DNA of 64,000 nt, taken from the NCBI RefSeq assembly GCF_023278565.1, contig NC_064675.1, positions 1 through 64,000 of the forward strand, given 5' to 3'. This document shows, one piece after another, positions 10,521 to 23,901 of this stretch; position 1 is the first letter of the stretch, and each line of letters opens with the position of its first letter. Below the pieces are notes generated by a model, which was not told the DNA's origin, searched no databases, and saw only the letters and a list, made by a program, of their open reading frames with translations. This stretch comes from Colletotrichum lupini. Lineage: Eukaryota > Ascomycota > Sordariomycetes > Glomerellales > Glomerellaceae. Made by a program: the position numbers and the translations under genes.

Positions 10521-10979
10521 ATTACTCCCCCCTTACGTAACTTTAGTCCCTAAAGTTATTACATAATATCTTTTTTTGATATTAATAATAAAGTTATTAA
10601 CGTCGTTGTTCGTAATAAATTCCGTAAGGCGTTAATAATATCCTTTTTTACTTAGGAATAAGGTATTATTCTTATCTCTTTATTTAACGGATACTTTATT
10701 ATTATTGTTCGGTAATAGCGCGCCGACTAGTTATTAGGTTAGTAATATGTATTTGTAGTAAAGTATTCTAACTATTGTGATATATAAGAGCCCGCCTAAC
10801 CTCGCGGTTATTATTATTACTAAGCTATTAATTATAATAAAAGATTTTTTATCTATTACTAATCGCATATTTACTTTTTCTTCTCTCCTTTTATTTAATA
10901 ACCGTTTTATAAATTCTTTTTTATATAACTATACTTTTCTTTTTATAATATTTTAATTCTATATCGTTTCCTAATTATG

Positions 10980-12830
10980 ACTCTCTTATTATATTATCGC
11001 TAAGTATCTGCCGAAATATTTACTATTTTGCGTATTTAGGATATACTTAATATAGAGTATAATCTTAAGAAGGGCTTCTGCGGTCTCTATAATAATACTC
11101 TTTATATACGCTACTTAGCTAGTCTATATTATAATATTAACGAGCTTATTTATATCGCTAGCGCTTACGTTACTAAGTATATTATTTATTAGATTAATAA
11201 GAAGAAGTATTTTATTATAAGTTATTAAGTCCTTGCTAATCTGTTACTAAAATATTAGTTAACGATGTCTCTTAGGTTCCCGAGGAGCTATATAGCGCTA
11301 CTTAGTTTATTTAGAATACTTTTATAGAGTTTTATAATACTAAGGAATAGGGTAGCCTTAACTTTTATAAGCGCGGCCGCGTTTTTTATACCTTTAGCTA
11401 TACTACTAGCGTATAGGAAAAGGTAGCCGCTTATATTACTAACTTATTAATAAATAGTAAGGCAAAGAAGGTCTATTTTAAATAGGCTATTCTCTAAGAG
11501 CTCGCTATTAACTACGAATATTTAAACTTATTAATCTCGATTATAATAAGTCGTTAGCGATCGTTCGGCGAATTTTCTTCTTACTAACTTAGATTTCTTT
11601 TCTTAAGCTAATATTTTTAATATTAATAATAAGACTAAGATTATTTTCTACTTTAGTTATTTTTAGCCGGCTTATTTTTATAATAATAGTTATATAACCG
11701 CTCTACGAAGTAACTTTAACGCTCTAGCTTAGTATTATAAAAAGACTCCTAAGGGCGTTATTATTATATATATCTAAGAGTTTTTTATTTTTTTTACTTT
11801 TTATAAACGCATCGCTAAGTTCTTAGTAAATAAAGTACTTATTTATACCGTTACTATATATAGTACTACCCCTATTTCCTATAGTCCCGAGACTTAGACT
11901 TTTATTAAGAAGCGTACTCTTATTATTAATTATATTCTTAATAATAACGACGAGCGGGACGACTTTAGGTTTAAGTTTAATAAGTCCTAGCGTAAGGATA
12001 CTAAATTTAAAGAGCTCGGTAGTAACTTAAAAAATTCTTTTTTTTAGTATTATAGTAAGCGCTGCTATTTTAATATTAATAACTCGCTAACCCCTACTTA
12101 TAACGCTCTTTTTAATATAAACGAGGGTACCCTAGCCTTTAGTCGTATTATTTTAAATTTTAATAAGGCTAGTATTACGCTCCTCCCGCTCTAAGTAAAA
12201 GCTCTATAACGGCTCGACGAGGCTATTACTTATACTAAGGTTAAAGCCGCGGGTCGTAATAAGTAGTTCGATATTATTAGGTTCTTTGCGAATATTAATA
12301 TTACTAAGGTCCCCTAGTTTGACTAAGATTACGAGAGCGTTACCTTAGATAACGTCCCCCGTCCCCGACTTATTATTAATAATAATAGCGTTATGGCCCC
12401 TACTTTGCCTTTTACTCTACCTCTTATTATAGCTCCCGTTATATTTCTTATTATAGCTCTTATTATACCTCTTATTATAGCTCCCGTTATGCCTCCTATT
12501 ATAGCTCCCGTTATACTTCTTATTATAGCCTTTAATAACGACTAGGTAGCGAACGCTTTATGAACCGCTATTATTAATATATATAATACTCTACGCGACT
12601 TTAACTACCTCCCTCTTGCCCGTTATAGTATTAATAAAGTTAACGGCCTTATTTTAAGTAATTAGCTAAGTACGCGCACAAAGCCTCTTTACTTTTCGCT
12701 TACCGAGCGGACTATTATTACTAATTATTAAGCTTTAGAAGTATACGCTAGAGCCGCTACTATTATTACTAATATTATATAGGTTATTCCCCCTACGTAG
12801 CTAGATTTTAGCGATCTCTTAGTAACGTAT
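10980..12830 (+). pseudogene. Antisense reading frame of unknown function inside the gypsy element
   Basis: Plus-strand DNA between the integrase and the 3' LTR reads as a decayed coding region opposite in sense to pol. About 11.2-11.57 kb is open in one frame and about 11.64-12.55 kb in another, and the interruptions I see are TAA or TAG, not TGA. That is what RIP of CAA/CAG glutamine codons gives. The part near 12.415-12.535 kb is a short tandem repeat that would have encoded a Pro/Val/Ala/Thr-rich tract. I recognise no domain. It could be an accessory ORF of the element or a captured host gene. Confidence 0.5.
12415..12535 (+). repeat. Short tandem repeat within the antisense frame
   Basis: Repeated units built on CTTATTATAGCTCCCGTTAT-like blocks of about 18 bp occur several times with substitutions. 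Read on plus they give a repetitive P-x-I-I-A-P-V pattern. Confidence 0.7.
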
Positions 12831-12999
12831 TACTAAGGGCTATAATATTATATCTTTTTTTTAAAAATTGTGCTAGGCTAAATAAAAAGGGTTTTATAGT
12901 ATATTATTAACCAACTTATTTTTAGCGACCTTTCGTTACGAACTTAACGTTTATTATCTTATTTTATATATACCTTTTTTTTATAATATTTAAATTTAT

Positions 13000-15900
13000 T
13001 AACTATTTCTACTACCCTTTTAAAATACTTAATAGGCTCCTACGTATTATATTTAGTAAGCTACTTAGCCTATTTAACGAAATATTGTAAGTTTCCTCTC
13101 TCGCTTTATATTACGACGATTTTTTTAACTTCCTAAACGTCTTACTCGTTTTTTAACTCCGAGAGATTTACCGTTTAGTCGCTAACCGTTCGGCGATTTC
13201 CTTATAGCTTAAGCTAAGAAACTAGGAAAATATTATATATTCTCCGATACTACTTTAGTAAATATACTTAGTAAGCCTATTTCCCTGCCCTTTTAGCTAT
13301 TACTATTTTAATATATCTCGGCGCTAGTTTATTATTTTTAAATTATATATTCTTTATTAATAAGCCGACGACCTCTCTATGATTAAACTCTTTTAGGGTA
13401 TGTTTTTTATTATAATAAGCTACTTAGTTCTTAGAGGCTTATACTTACGCTCGCGTAGCCTAGACCCTAATCTCCCTAATTTTTTAAACCTTTTTCCGAA
13501 CCCCCTAAACTATAGCTTTATAATTAGGTATATATTTAACGTACTTAGGGTAGTAGCCGTATAGTACTATATACGGGGATATTTTTATAATAAAATATTA
13601 ACTATTATTATATATAAACTCGGCCTTTTTTAACTACGCTACTTACTTATTTAGCGAGCCCTTAGTATAGATTTTTAAATACTTTTTTAATATTTAATAA
13701 GTTCGCTCCGTTTAGCCGTCCGTTTATAAGTAATATGTAGTAAATAATTAGTAACGTATTGCCCGTTCTTTAGCAAACTCTTTTTAAAATGCGCTTATAA
13801 AGAGCTTATTTTTATTTATAATAATGCTTTTAAGCGTACTAAACTTATATTTAACCTTTTGGTATAGGATACTTACTATTTATATTACGTTAAGTATTTT
13901 AACAGTAAGTAAGAACTTTATAAACTTTATTATATAATAGATAATAACTATAATATTATCGTACTCTATGCCGTTACTACGAGCGCTTAGCGATAGCCCC
14001 GTAATAAAGTCTATAAATATTTTTTAAAATAAGTATAAGGGTAGTAGTAGTAATTATAGCTACCCGTACGGCTTATATCTTAGGGTTATAACTCTTAAAT
14101 AATACTTATAGTTCTTAACGTATTCCTAAATATCTCGTTAAATATCTTCTTAGTAGAACTTTTTTTAAATTAGCTCAAGAGTTTTTATAGTTCTTATATA
14201 ACCTACCTTATAGTTATTATAGTATTAGTAAAAGATCTTTATTTAAAGAGACTTTACTTAAGGAATAACGAGTCTTTTTTTAAAAAATAGTATGCCCTAT
14301 TCGTTAAGTAAATATGCTCTTAGCTTACTAGCCGTAGCGCGAACTCTTATTAATTATAATATATAAAACTCGTTTTTAGTTTATAATCTTTTAATAAGCT
14401 CTTTAGTTTTTAATAAAAAACGGGAAGCGAATACCGTTTTGCCCCTTATAAGCTCTTTTATAACGGGGCGTAGGATATACTATTTTAATATAATAACCCT
14501 AGCTCTATCCGACTCCTCTTTATTTTTATTAAACCGTCGACGAGCGTTTATTAATAACTCTCTTACTTTTTTACCTCGAGTCGTTACGGTAATAACTATT
14601 ACTATTTTATTAATACGCCTTATAATACGCTATTAATATTGGGGAGAGGATTCCCCGTCCCTAAAACTAGCCGATATTTAGCTAGGATTATAAAGGGAGG
14701 CCTTAATTACTTAAACATATACTTTAGTAGTATTATTTTATCCTTTTAAGCTAATTATTTTTTACTAGACGTCGGGCGGTAGTTCGCTAATAAGACGTAG
14801 CTTCTAGGCTAGCGTAGGGAGGATATTTTTATAAAGCACTTCCCCCTCTATATAGTCTAGCCTTTTAGATAGACCGTTTGCTAAGTTCGTTTTTTTTAGC
14901 TAGTATTTTAAGTTAAAGTTAAATACTAATAGTTTATATACTTACCTCGCGAGCCTTCTTTAAAGGTCCCGTACTAATGCGCCGATTACTTTTTTAAGTA
15001 CTTAGTAATCCGTTAGGATTATAAACTTTTATAAAAGGCCTTAGAAGTAGTAAGCCTAGTGCTCTAGCCCTTTTATTATAGCAAGTAGTTTTTATTAACC
15101 TATAGCCTATCGCTACTCCGTATTTATAAGCTTTTATAATTAATAAGTAACGGGTTATTATTCTTTATTAGCTTGCTATAATAAGATTATTATAATAGCT
15201 TTAACTAAAGCGTCGGTTTTTACTTATATAATATATTATAGGTTTTAATACGTAAGTACGGTTATTAAAATAAAAGCGATTTTTAGCTAATTAAACGCCT
15301 CGTTTACTTTTTTAGTTTATTAAAAGTCCCTTATTTACCCCTTTTCTGTTTTTAGTAATACTATTATTAGTATAACGATACCCGAATATTTAATAATAAA
15401 CTTCCAATAGAAGTTATAGAACCCTAAGAATACTTAGATATCCCTAATAAACTCTAGCGCTTTTTAATTAGCGATCGTTTATACTCGTAACGAGTTAATC
15501 TTAATTCTTTCTAATATAATAATATAACCTAAGAACTCGACCCTTTTTTAATAAAACGAGCACTTTAATAGTTTAGTAAAAAGCCCGTATAAACGTAAAC
15601 GTTAGAGGACCTTTTTAATATCCTCCGTATACTACTCCTTTATTATTAAGTAGATTATTAAATCGTCTATATATACTATATAATAAATATTTAGTAAGTC
15701 GGTAAGCGCTCGGTAAATATACGCTTAGAACGTTACGGGTACGTTCGTTAGCCTAAAAAGTATAATAATATATTTAAAGTAACCGTATCGGCTTTAGAAC
15801 GCTATTTTTTATTCATCTTTTTTTTTAATTCGGATACGGTAGTAAGTATCCCTAATATCTATTTTTAAGATCTATTTTATTTTACGAAGCTTATTTAGGA

Positions 15901-16800
15901 GCTCGCTAATAAGCGGTAGTGGGTATTAATTTTTTATAGTTATTTTATTTAGCCCGCGGTAGTTTATATAAAGGCGTAGCGTGCCGTTTTTTTTTTATAC
16001 GAAGAGGATCGGTGCCCTAGCCTTACTAACTAAAAGTATAATATAACTATTTACTAAGTTTTTAGTAATATACGCGCGAAGCTTATTAAGTTATTTCTTA
16101 CTTAACGGATAGATAGGACTATACGGTAGTTTAGTACCTAGAACTAGGTTAATAAAGTATTTTACCCCGCTATATAACTACGGTCCCTTTACTAACTACT
16201 CGTTAAACGTCTTTATCTCTAATTAAAGTTCTAGTAATAGACCCCCTCGTAGTTTAGTTTTTATTACCCCCGCAATACTTTTTATAATAGTAATATATAA
16301 TATATACGCCCTCTTATAATTCTTAACGATATTACGAGCTATTACCTCTAGTTTAATAACCGAGATAGGCTCGTATAACTATATATTCGTCGTTATGCTA
16401 ATACGAATACCCTCCTAGCCTATCGATAGTCGTAATAGTAAGAGGTCTGCTATTTTTTTATCCCTATTAACTACGGTAAATAGTTACTAAATCTTCCTTA
16501 GCTATTTATAGTAGTTAATAAAGAAGAGCGTTAATTAGTAGGCTTTCCCCTAGCTTACGGCTTTACCCTAGAAGTCCCTTAATAAGAGAGCTATAGTAGT
16601 AGCCGGGGTTAACCCTAAGTGGGTTACGAGCTTAATACTAATAATATTTATCTTAGAGTATATATCTATATTAACTTCTATTAGCCTTTTGGTAATACTT
16701 CGTAGAACTATTACCCTGCCCTTTATAATTATTTTTATTAGTACCCTCTTAATACTTAGCGCAAGCGTATTAAGTATATTGCTTATGTTTATTCGTTTTT
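13000..16800 (-). pseudogene. Gypsy pol remnant (RT, RNase H, integrase)
   Basis: Minus-strand translation recovers RT blocks (LNKITIKN near 15.93 kb; VYIDD at 15662-15676) and an integrase C-terminal block (GYYPKYVKY, about 13.53-13.56 kb) followed by a basic helix. The frames are broken by TAA/TAG at glutamine positions. RNase H should lie between about 14.9 and 15.4 kb but is too decayed for me to place exactly. Confidence 0.8.
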
Positions 16801-16920
16801 TAATAAGTTAACTTTTATAACTTTTAGCTCGGTAGTAACCCGTTAGATAGTTACTAACGTTAGCTTTAATCGGGAATACGTTAGCTTATTATCGCCCCTA
16901 CTTCCCGACTTATTTTTTTA

Positions 16921-16962
16921 GTACTTATTAGATATATAGCTTATTTTATTATACGTAAAGTA
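16921..16962 (-). pseudogene. Gag zinc-knuckle remnant with all four ligands changed to Tyr
   Basis: Minus-strand codons read YFTYNKISYISNKY. The spacing is exactly that of a retroviral-type CCHC knuckle (C-x2-C-x4-H-x4-C) with tyrosine at each ligand position. TGY-to-TAY and CAY-to-TAY are both RIP-type changes, so the ancestral CCHC is inferred. Confidence 0.7.
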
Positions 16963-18230
16963 TTTAATATTACTATTACGACGCTTTTATAATAGCTCGG
17001 CGCGAGTACTCTTATTATATAGCTTTTATAATATTACTCCTAGCGAGTCCCTAGAGCCTAGCCTTTTAAAGCTCTCCCTACTCTTTTCTTTATAAAAGGG
17101 GGATATTTAACGCAGTTGCTTTAATAATAAATATAGCCTCTTTTTACTATCTTTTTATAACTAGTCGCCGCCCTTTTACTAATTTAACGACTATAGTTTA
17201 TTAGCCTTATAAACTATATCGCGTGCTTTTTTAATTAAGACCCTATAATAAATTAGATCGTCTTATAACTAAGATAGTAATTTAAAAAAGATTTAATATG
17301 CCTCTACTTTCGAATTCTCTATATTTTTTATACTTAAGTTATAATAGATCGCTAACTACTTAGTAAGGAACTAGGTAGGGGTCTGGCCCTCTTTTAGCTT
17401 CTTCGTCCTTAGCTCTTTATAGTATTCCCGTTCTTAAGTCTTAGGGTTTACGTATTATTAATAAATAAACGTTAAGAAGTTGCCCTAGGAAAGGGGATCC
17501 TAGAGGCTCTTTTTATAATTATATTATTACGTTTATAGCGATGGGGATATTTTAGATAGGGCCTATTTAATATACTATTTTATAGTGCTTTTTGCGCGAA
17601 GCTTATTACTTACCTCTATAGTAATAATCTAGTTTATTACCTAGGTACTCGTAGACTTTTTTTTAATTAGTTTATAGTTATAGAAAGGAGGCTTTTTATA
17701 TTCTTATTAACTTAGACGCGTTACTAGCCGCTCGGTAAGCTATCGGACGAGCTCTTTATATTAACGCCGTTTTTAGTTTCGATTTTTAATTATTATTTTT
17801 ATTATCTTATAGAAGTAGGTTATTATTAGGCTTATAGGGTTTACTAAACTAGCTATCTTAGTATTACCCGCGCTTTTATATACGCCTTAACCTTATATAT
17901 CTAGTAATCGGTTATTAATAAACGCCTTATTTATAACGGATAAGGTCTTTAGGGTATTAATAAGGTAACTAGCCCGTAAGGGTAATTTACCCCAATTATC
18001 TTTTTTATTTAGCTCTTTTATAAATATTAGTATTTGGGTAGGACTCGCCCTATAATAAGCTCGTTCTCTTAGATAGAATAGAGTTAAGTAGTCGACTTTA
18101 AATAGCTATAGCTCGTTAGTACTAACGGCTCTTTATTAATAACTAGGTATCGTTTTATTAACGTTCTATTCGTTTTTATAATTTATTATTACCTATATTA
18201 GTTATTCCGTAGAAATAAAAGCTTTAGAAT

Positions 18231-18420
18231 TATAAGAGATTAGGCTATAAATACTTAACTAGCGAGGCTATAATATAAGTATAGGTATATTATAAAACTA
18301 AAGCTTATAAAGTCTTTCGTAAGGGCTCTACTTCTTAAAAAGTTCTTTTATAATAAGATCCGTATACTAGTCGCTAAGTTATTAGCGTCCTATCGCTAGC
18401 CGCATCCCGAATCTATTATA
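18231..18420 (-). repeat. 5' LTR of nested gypsy element
   Basis: 190 bp, paired with 10331-10520 and immediately followed by the right target duplication TATCC at 18421-18425. Confidence 0.92.
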
Positions 18421-18425
18421 TATCC

Positions 18426-21400
18426 CTTCTTCTATAGTAATACTATTAGTATTATTATTAATCGTTAGCTATAGCGCTATATAGTAAGTAATTATATAAA
18501 TAGCGTTGCCTTTTTAACGTTACTATACCCCTAAATTACGTATCTAAACTTCTCGTATAGCTAGGGTATTCTTTTCCCTTTAATTTTACGAACTATTTAT
18601 AATTTAAATATACGGAGGTTTATATATTTTTCTAAGTTATATAAGATAAATCGATAGACCCCTCGATTATAAAAAGTATTTATTTCGATAAGATCTAATC
18701 CCTTATACGGCTTTTTAATAGTTATAATTACGCTTTTTTTATATAGTTTAACCGCTAGCTCGAAATTAGCTTTCTTTTTTACTATATAAAAGGTATTAAT
18801 TACCTCGTCGCTAGTAATAAATTACTACGTTAGGGCTTACTATCGTAGTCTTTTACGACGTCTCGCTAGTAGTATTAGTACCCTTTTAGTAATTTCCTCT
18901 TCCTCGTCGTTTATTAGTACTACTACGACGATTTTATTAAAGATAATTTCTTATACCTCTACTGCGGTTTATATAGTTTCCCCTAGCTCTTCTTCTTTTT
19001 ATAAATTAAAAATTACCTCGTTAGGATTTATATAGTACGGTCTAATTATTATAATTAATACTTCGAGTAGCTAGTCGCGATCTCTTATGATTATATAAGA
19101 GCGCTCGTTAATAAAAATTAACTTATATAGCCTAGCCTATTATTAAGTAATTTCGTACTATACTTATATATCCGAATTTAGTAGTATATTTAAATTATCC
19201 CCTATATTAGGCCTATTGCGCGTAGTAATTACCTCGTTAACTTACTTTTTTATACTTACCTCGCGCAGTACCCGCATTACTTTTTTAATTACTTAGGCTC
19301 GTTAGCTTATACTTAGTAATAGTAATAAGGCTAAGGTCGTTCTTAAATATGCTCTAAATACTAATAGTATTAGTATAAGTCCGTTAGGCCTTATAGTATC
19401 GTTATAGTATTTAAGTACTATTTAGAGGTATTCGTCGTTAGTAAAATCCGGATTTTCCTCTTTAATAATTCTAAACGCCCTTTTTAATTACTAATATACC
19501 CTTTTTACCTTTTTAATACTATAGTACGCTTTAACAAATATAACTTTTAGCTATATACTATAAGCCGTCGTATTATCCTTAAATTCTACCGACTTAAAGC
19601 TAGTACTAGCGTCAGTTCTAATACTATTTAGCGGTCCTTAGTATATATTAATCTAGCTTTTTTATAAAGCTACCTATATTATCTTTACTTATAAATCCTA
19701 GAAAAATTGCCCTACTTAGAAAGATATAGCTATATTAATTATATATAGTACTAGCCGACTATTTAAATAGAAAATATTAATAACGATTTCTTAGTTAAAA
19801 TTAAGCTTATTATATAATTTAAACTTAAATCTATATAGGCTTTGCGTATTTATTTAGTATTAGTAATATACTTTCGTTAACTACTTTAGCGCCCCTATTT
19901 CGATATTATTATTACCTAATTACTTTAAGAAGTTATATAGCCTCGTAACTAACGGGTACCCGAATCTCTAATATAGTCTTCTAAGCTCACTTTTTATTAA
20001 GTAATTAATCGACTTTATATTATTAATAAGCTTTATAAACGTATACCCCTATTATCGTTCGACTATCTTAAAGTACTTACTACTAGAGATTTTGTTCTTC
20101 GTATTATTAAATATAATACTTAGTTAATTTATATTTTTTAAATATAAGAGAAATAGGGTATTAATAAGTAAAATATAAAAAGTTATCGTTCTAAAGTATA
20201 TTTCTATTTTTATTATACTTAGGGCGATGATTTCCTTACTTAGGCCGAAACTAATCCTCGTAATACCTACTATTAACATATTAAGTATTACTAGCGCGAT
20301 CTTCTATAGTACTTAGAATTACCCTTTTTTTTTAATTAACTATTATAATACCCTAGTGTCTAGGATAATCTTATAAAAATTATCTAGGCCGTACTTTTTA
20401 TTTATATAAAATGCTTATATAAGCTTAGTATTCGAGGGATTTAGGTAGTATAAAAAGGACCCCTCTAACTACCCCTAGATTTATTTAGTATTATATTCCT
20501 TTTCTTTAAATATTAAGAGAAATAGCGTCTTTTCTTTAATTGTTAAGAAAATAGGCTTCGGCCCTATTAAATTCGCCCTTTTAGCTACTTCTATATTCGT
20601 TATTTAAAGGACCTTTCCTTATTATCCGTAAATAAAAGCCTGCTTATTAAGAGCTTTTACTACCCTCTATTCGTTTAGCCTCGTATATCTTCTAGAGGCT
20701 AATGGGGCGAAAAAAGAGTAATTAATATTATCGATTTTATTATAATTTAATTTATTAATATAGGGGGTAAGATCTTCCTTATTTTTTAAATCTCTTATAG
20801 GGGGTATATATTTTAAGCTACTACTTTAGTTATTATTACTAAGTTCCGTACCCCTAGATTTACCTTTATATATAATAAAGAATTAGTTAAACCGACGAGG
20901 GCTAGTTTTACTATTTATTACCCTTAACTTTCTATACTATTTATATAATTTAGTACGCTCCTCTTTAGAGTAGTTACTTAACTAATATCTATCCTTTTTA
21001 TAAATATAATATTATTTCTTTTATTACCCTACTTATAAGTTAAATCTCTACCTATTTAACGAATCTAGGCCTCCTTATTAACAATTACCGTATTTAGCCT
21101 CTTTTCCTTTTTTATTATACGTTTAATTAACTTAATATTATTAATAAGGGCCGTCGTACGCTTAGAAATAGGTTTAGTACGGTATTCTTATTTTAATATT
21201 AAAACTAAATTTTAATTTTAAATAGACCGTCTCGTAGTTTTTAAGTACCTAGTATAAGGTAATTTTTACTTTTAGTATATACTAAATTATAATATAGAAA
21301 TATCCGACTTTCCGCTCGTTTATCCCCTTATTTAGCTAGGTTTTCGCTAGCTTATTAATTTAATTAATAAGCTCTTTAAGGATCTCTACTCGCAATTTAC

Positions 21401-23696
21401 CCTCTATTATCCTAGCTATAAATATAAAAGAAATTACTCGTAGTTTAAATAGGAGCTCTAGGTTCTTATCGTAAGTCTTAAAGCGGCTTTGGATTACGTT
21501 AATTATATTAAAAAAGTCGTTTTAATTAAGATTATATACCGCTTTATAATAATAATTAAAGGCTTTGCCTATAAGTACAATATTAATTACTAAATAGTAC
21601 TGATATTCCCTAATTCTAACTTTTTTATAATAATTATAAAATATCGTTAGGGTTTTTTATAAAACCTTATACTTCCCCCTAGAGTATAATTTCTCTTTTA
21701 AAAAGATCTTTTTAAAGTTTATAAATTACTTCGTATTTATTATTAGATTTTTAGTATTTATATATAATCCTTACGTCGCTACGTACTATTAGTAATTTTA
21801 AGTCGTTTACCTCTTTTTTTATTAACCGATTAGTGCCGAATTTTATATTAGTAGCGGTAACAAGTTATAAATCGAAATAAGTAAAATTATTAATTATCGT
21901 ACTTTTAGTACTATATTTTGCCCTAGTATATCCTTTTATAATAATAAATTTCTATTAGTAATTATAGGGAGGAAGTCTAGGTCATTTACCCTTTTTTTAA
22001 ATTTATTAAAGCGATTATACGCTCTATCGATTTATACCTAATTCTATAGCACGAATTCCTCTTTTATAATTATTACTATTAGTATTTCGTATAGCTCTTG
22101 CGATTATAATTGCGCTAGTAATACCCCTCGCCCGTAGAGGAATCTATTAACTACTTTTATAATTCCTAAGCTTACGCTTACGAACTATTTATTTAGTTAG
22201 TAATTAAGGTCGTTTATAATCTTATAAAATAGGGGTTACCCCTATAGCCCCTTTTTTTTATAAACCTTAGTTAAATAGATTAATACTACGTTAATTTACT
22301 TATTATTAAGCTAATTTACGATTTTATATATTTACGTCCCCTAATAATCCGGGTTAATATTTACTTACTTATAAGGGATTAGGATTCTATTTAAGATCGG
22401 GTTTCGTTCTCTTTTTCTTTACCCTAACTCGCTAAGGGTCGTACTCTAGCTTATACTTATATTAATAATCGCTAGCGTATTTAATTTTAATAAGGATATA
22501 TTTAATTTGCGCATAGGTCGTAATAAATCCGTACTTTTACTACTTAACGAATTTATTACGGTCTAGGAGATTCCCGCTTCCTCTTACTATCTCGCTATTA
22601 CTCTCGTTTCTATTATTTTTAATAATTACTACTACCCTTTTAGATCGCTAGTTATCGTACTTATTAAGATCCTCTTTTTTATTTAATAAAAAAGGGTAGG
22701 TTTTAATAGTTCTTTTTAATAATAATAATAATAAACGTTTATATTATTATAAAAAGATATAATAATTAGTCTTAGGATCTTTATTAATTACTAATTTCCG
22801 CTATCCTATATATTTCTAACTTCCTAAGCTTCGTACTTTTTATAATTTCTAAATAGCTTCCTTAATTAATTTTTTAAAATTAGTAATCTTATACTAGGAG
22901 TTAGTATAAAAAAGAAGCCCTTTAGTAGCTTTTTAAAAAATTCTTTTCTTTTCCCTTTAGATCCTCGTTTTTTTAGCCTTTTTTTAGGCTAATAATAACT
23001 TTAATAAGAGGTTATAGGACTACTTTAGGGTAGCCGCTTTTTTTTTTAAATTAATTTCTAAGATTTATAATACTCTTAGCTCGATATTATTAAGACCTTT
23101 AAATCCCCTCCTCTCTTATTAAACCGTCCCCTATATTATATTCCTAAGTAATACCCGGGGAGTAGTTAAGGGAATTATAAAGAAGTTATTTAAATTACGG
23201 GCTTAAGGTCGTATTTATAAAATCCTCGTAATAATAAACTTTCCTATATATTATAAATCTCTTAGTTTAATAACTCCTATAGGATTACTTTTACTACTAA
23301 ATAAGAATATTTATATTTAGAGATCCCCTTTTTTAATTGCGCAGTGCTTTTTTATATTATATTTTTATTAATTTAATTAGTTAATTTTTAATTACGGGCC
23401 GGCTACGGAAAAATTATTTAATAAAAAAGCTACTCGGGGCGATAGTAAAAGGCTAGTTATTTAAGTAGTTCTATTAATTAACGTAATTTAATATAATAAA
23501 CGTTAACCTCTCGTAAGTAATAAAAGGCTACAATTACTTAATTCCGTACGGTATTTAAGAATCGCCTCCTTTTTTATTTATTTCCGTAAGGTTAATTAGT
23601 ACGAATCTCTTATCCCGTGCGGTATTAAAAAGTTATCTCTTTTACGTAGCGAGATACCTTACTAATCTATAATAATAGAATTTAATTACTAATTAG
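18426..23696 (-). pseudogene. Copia copy 1 internal region: remaining RT, integrase and gag side
   Basis: This is the copia sequence to the right of the nested insertion. It aligns along its length with 47738-53389 of copy 2. By element order it should contain the rest of RT, integrase, protease and gag on the minus strand, but RIP has removed readable frames and I cannot place each domain. About 326 bp present in copy 2 (about 52.17-52.50 kb) and about 55 bp (near 53.0 kb) are missing here. Confidence 0.75.
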
Positions 23697-23901
23697 TATT
23701 AATATTCTTATTATAGAGTAGTTAATTCGAACCGTAATTAATAAAGAGATTAATTAAATTATATAAATATCTACGTAATAAGTATAAAAAGGAGGTTCTA
23801 ACCGTAGGTTAGGCTGGCTACGATAATCGTAAATAGGGCCCCTAATTGGCCCCTGCGCAGTCGGCTGTATGCCGCGGTCGAATTAGACTTCTAATCCGAC
23901 A
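23697..23901 (-). repeat. 5' LTR of copia copy 1
   Basis: 205 bp. Its right 100 bases are visibly less mutated and more GC-rich than the interior of the element. It ends in CCGACA, and the target duplication ATATC follows at 23902. Confidence 0.93.

Larger units (their letters stand above)
10331..18420 (-). mobile_element. RIP-degraded Ty3/gypsy LTR retrotransposon nested in the copia RT
   Basis: Two 190-bp LTRs (10331-10520 and 18231-18420) are flanked by the duplicated target TATCC (10326-10330 and 18421-18425). Copia copy 2 has the single uninterrupted site (about 47733), confirming the insertion. Total length is 8090 bp. On the minus strand the order is gag with a zinc knuckle (16921-16962), RT (motif VYIDD at 15662-15676, and LNKITIKN upstream near 15.9 kb) and integrase C-terminal region (GYYPKYVKY at about 13.53-13.56 kb). 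This RT-before-integrase order is that of gypsy. A purine-rich tract adjoins the left LTR, as expected for the 3' end. A separate plus-strand reading frame occupies about 11.0-12.8 kb. Confidence 0.92.
8771..23901 (-). mobile_element. RIP-degraded Ty1/copia LTR retrotransposon, copy 1, carrying a nested element
   Basis: Two 205-bp LTRs (8771-8975 and 23697-23901) are flanked by a 5-bp target duplication ATATC (8766-8770 and 23902-23906). Removing the nested element and its duplicated target leaves about 7.04 kb. Coding sense is minus. A polypurine tract (pyrimidine-rich on plus, about 8976-8997) abuts the left LTR, making that the 3' LTR. On the minus strand the segment 9150-9480 still reads as copia RNase H, including KEKRLIIDIIALR and a DAFTK-like motif. 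Reverse transcriptase lies next to it, so the order is integrase-RT-RNase H, as in copia. The body is very AT-rich, glutamine codons have become TAA or TAG, and no long frame survives. Confidence 0.93.

Noticed and set aside
14439..14636. 65-codon plus-strand frame within the gypsy element
   Set aside because: It lies in RIPed DNA antisense to pol, near the integrase region, and is a chance opening.
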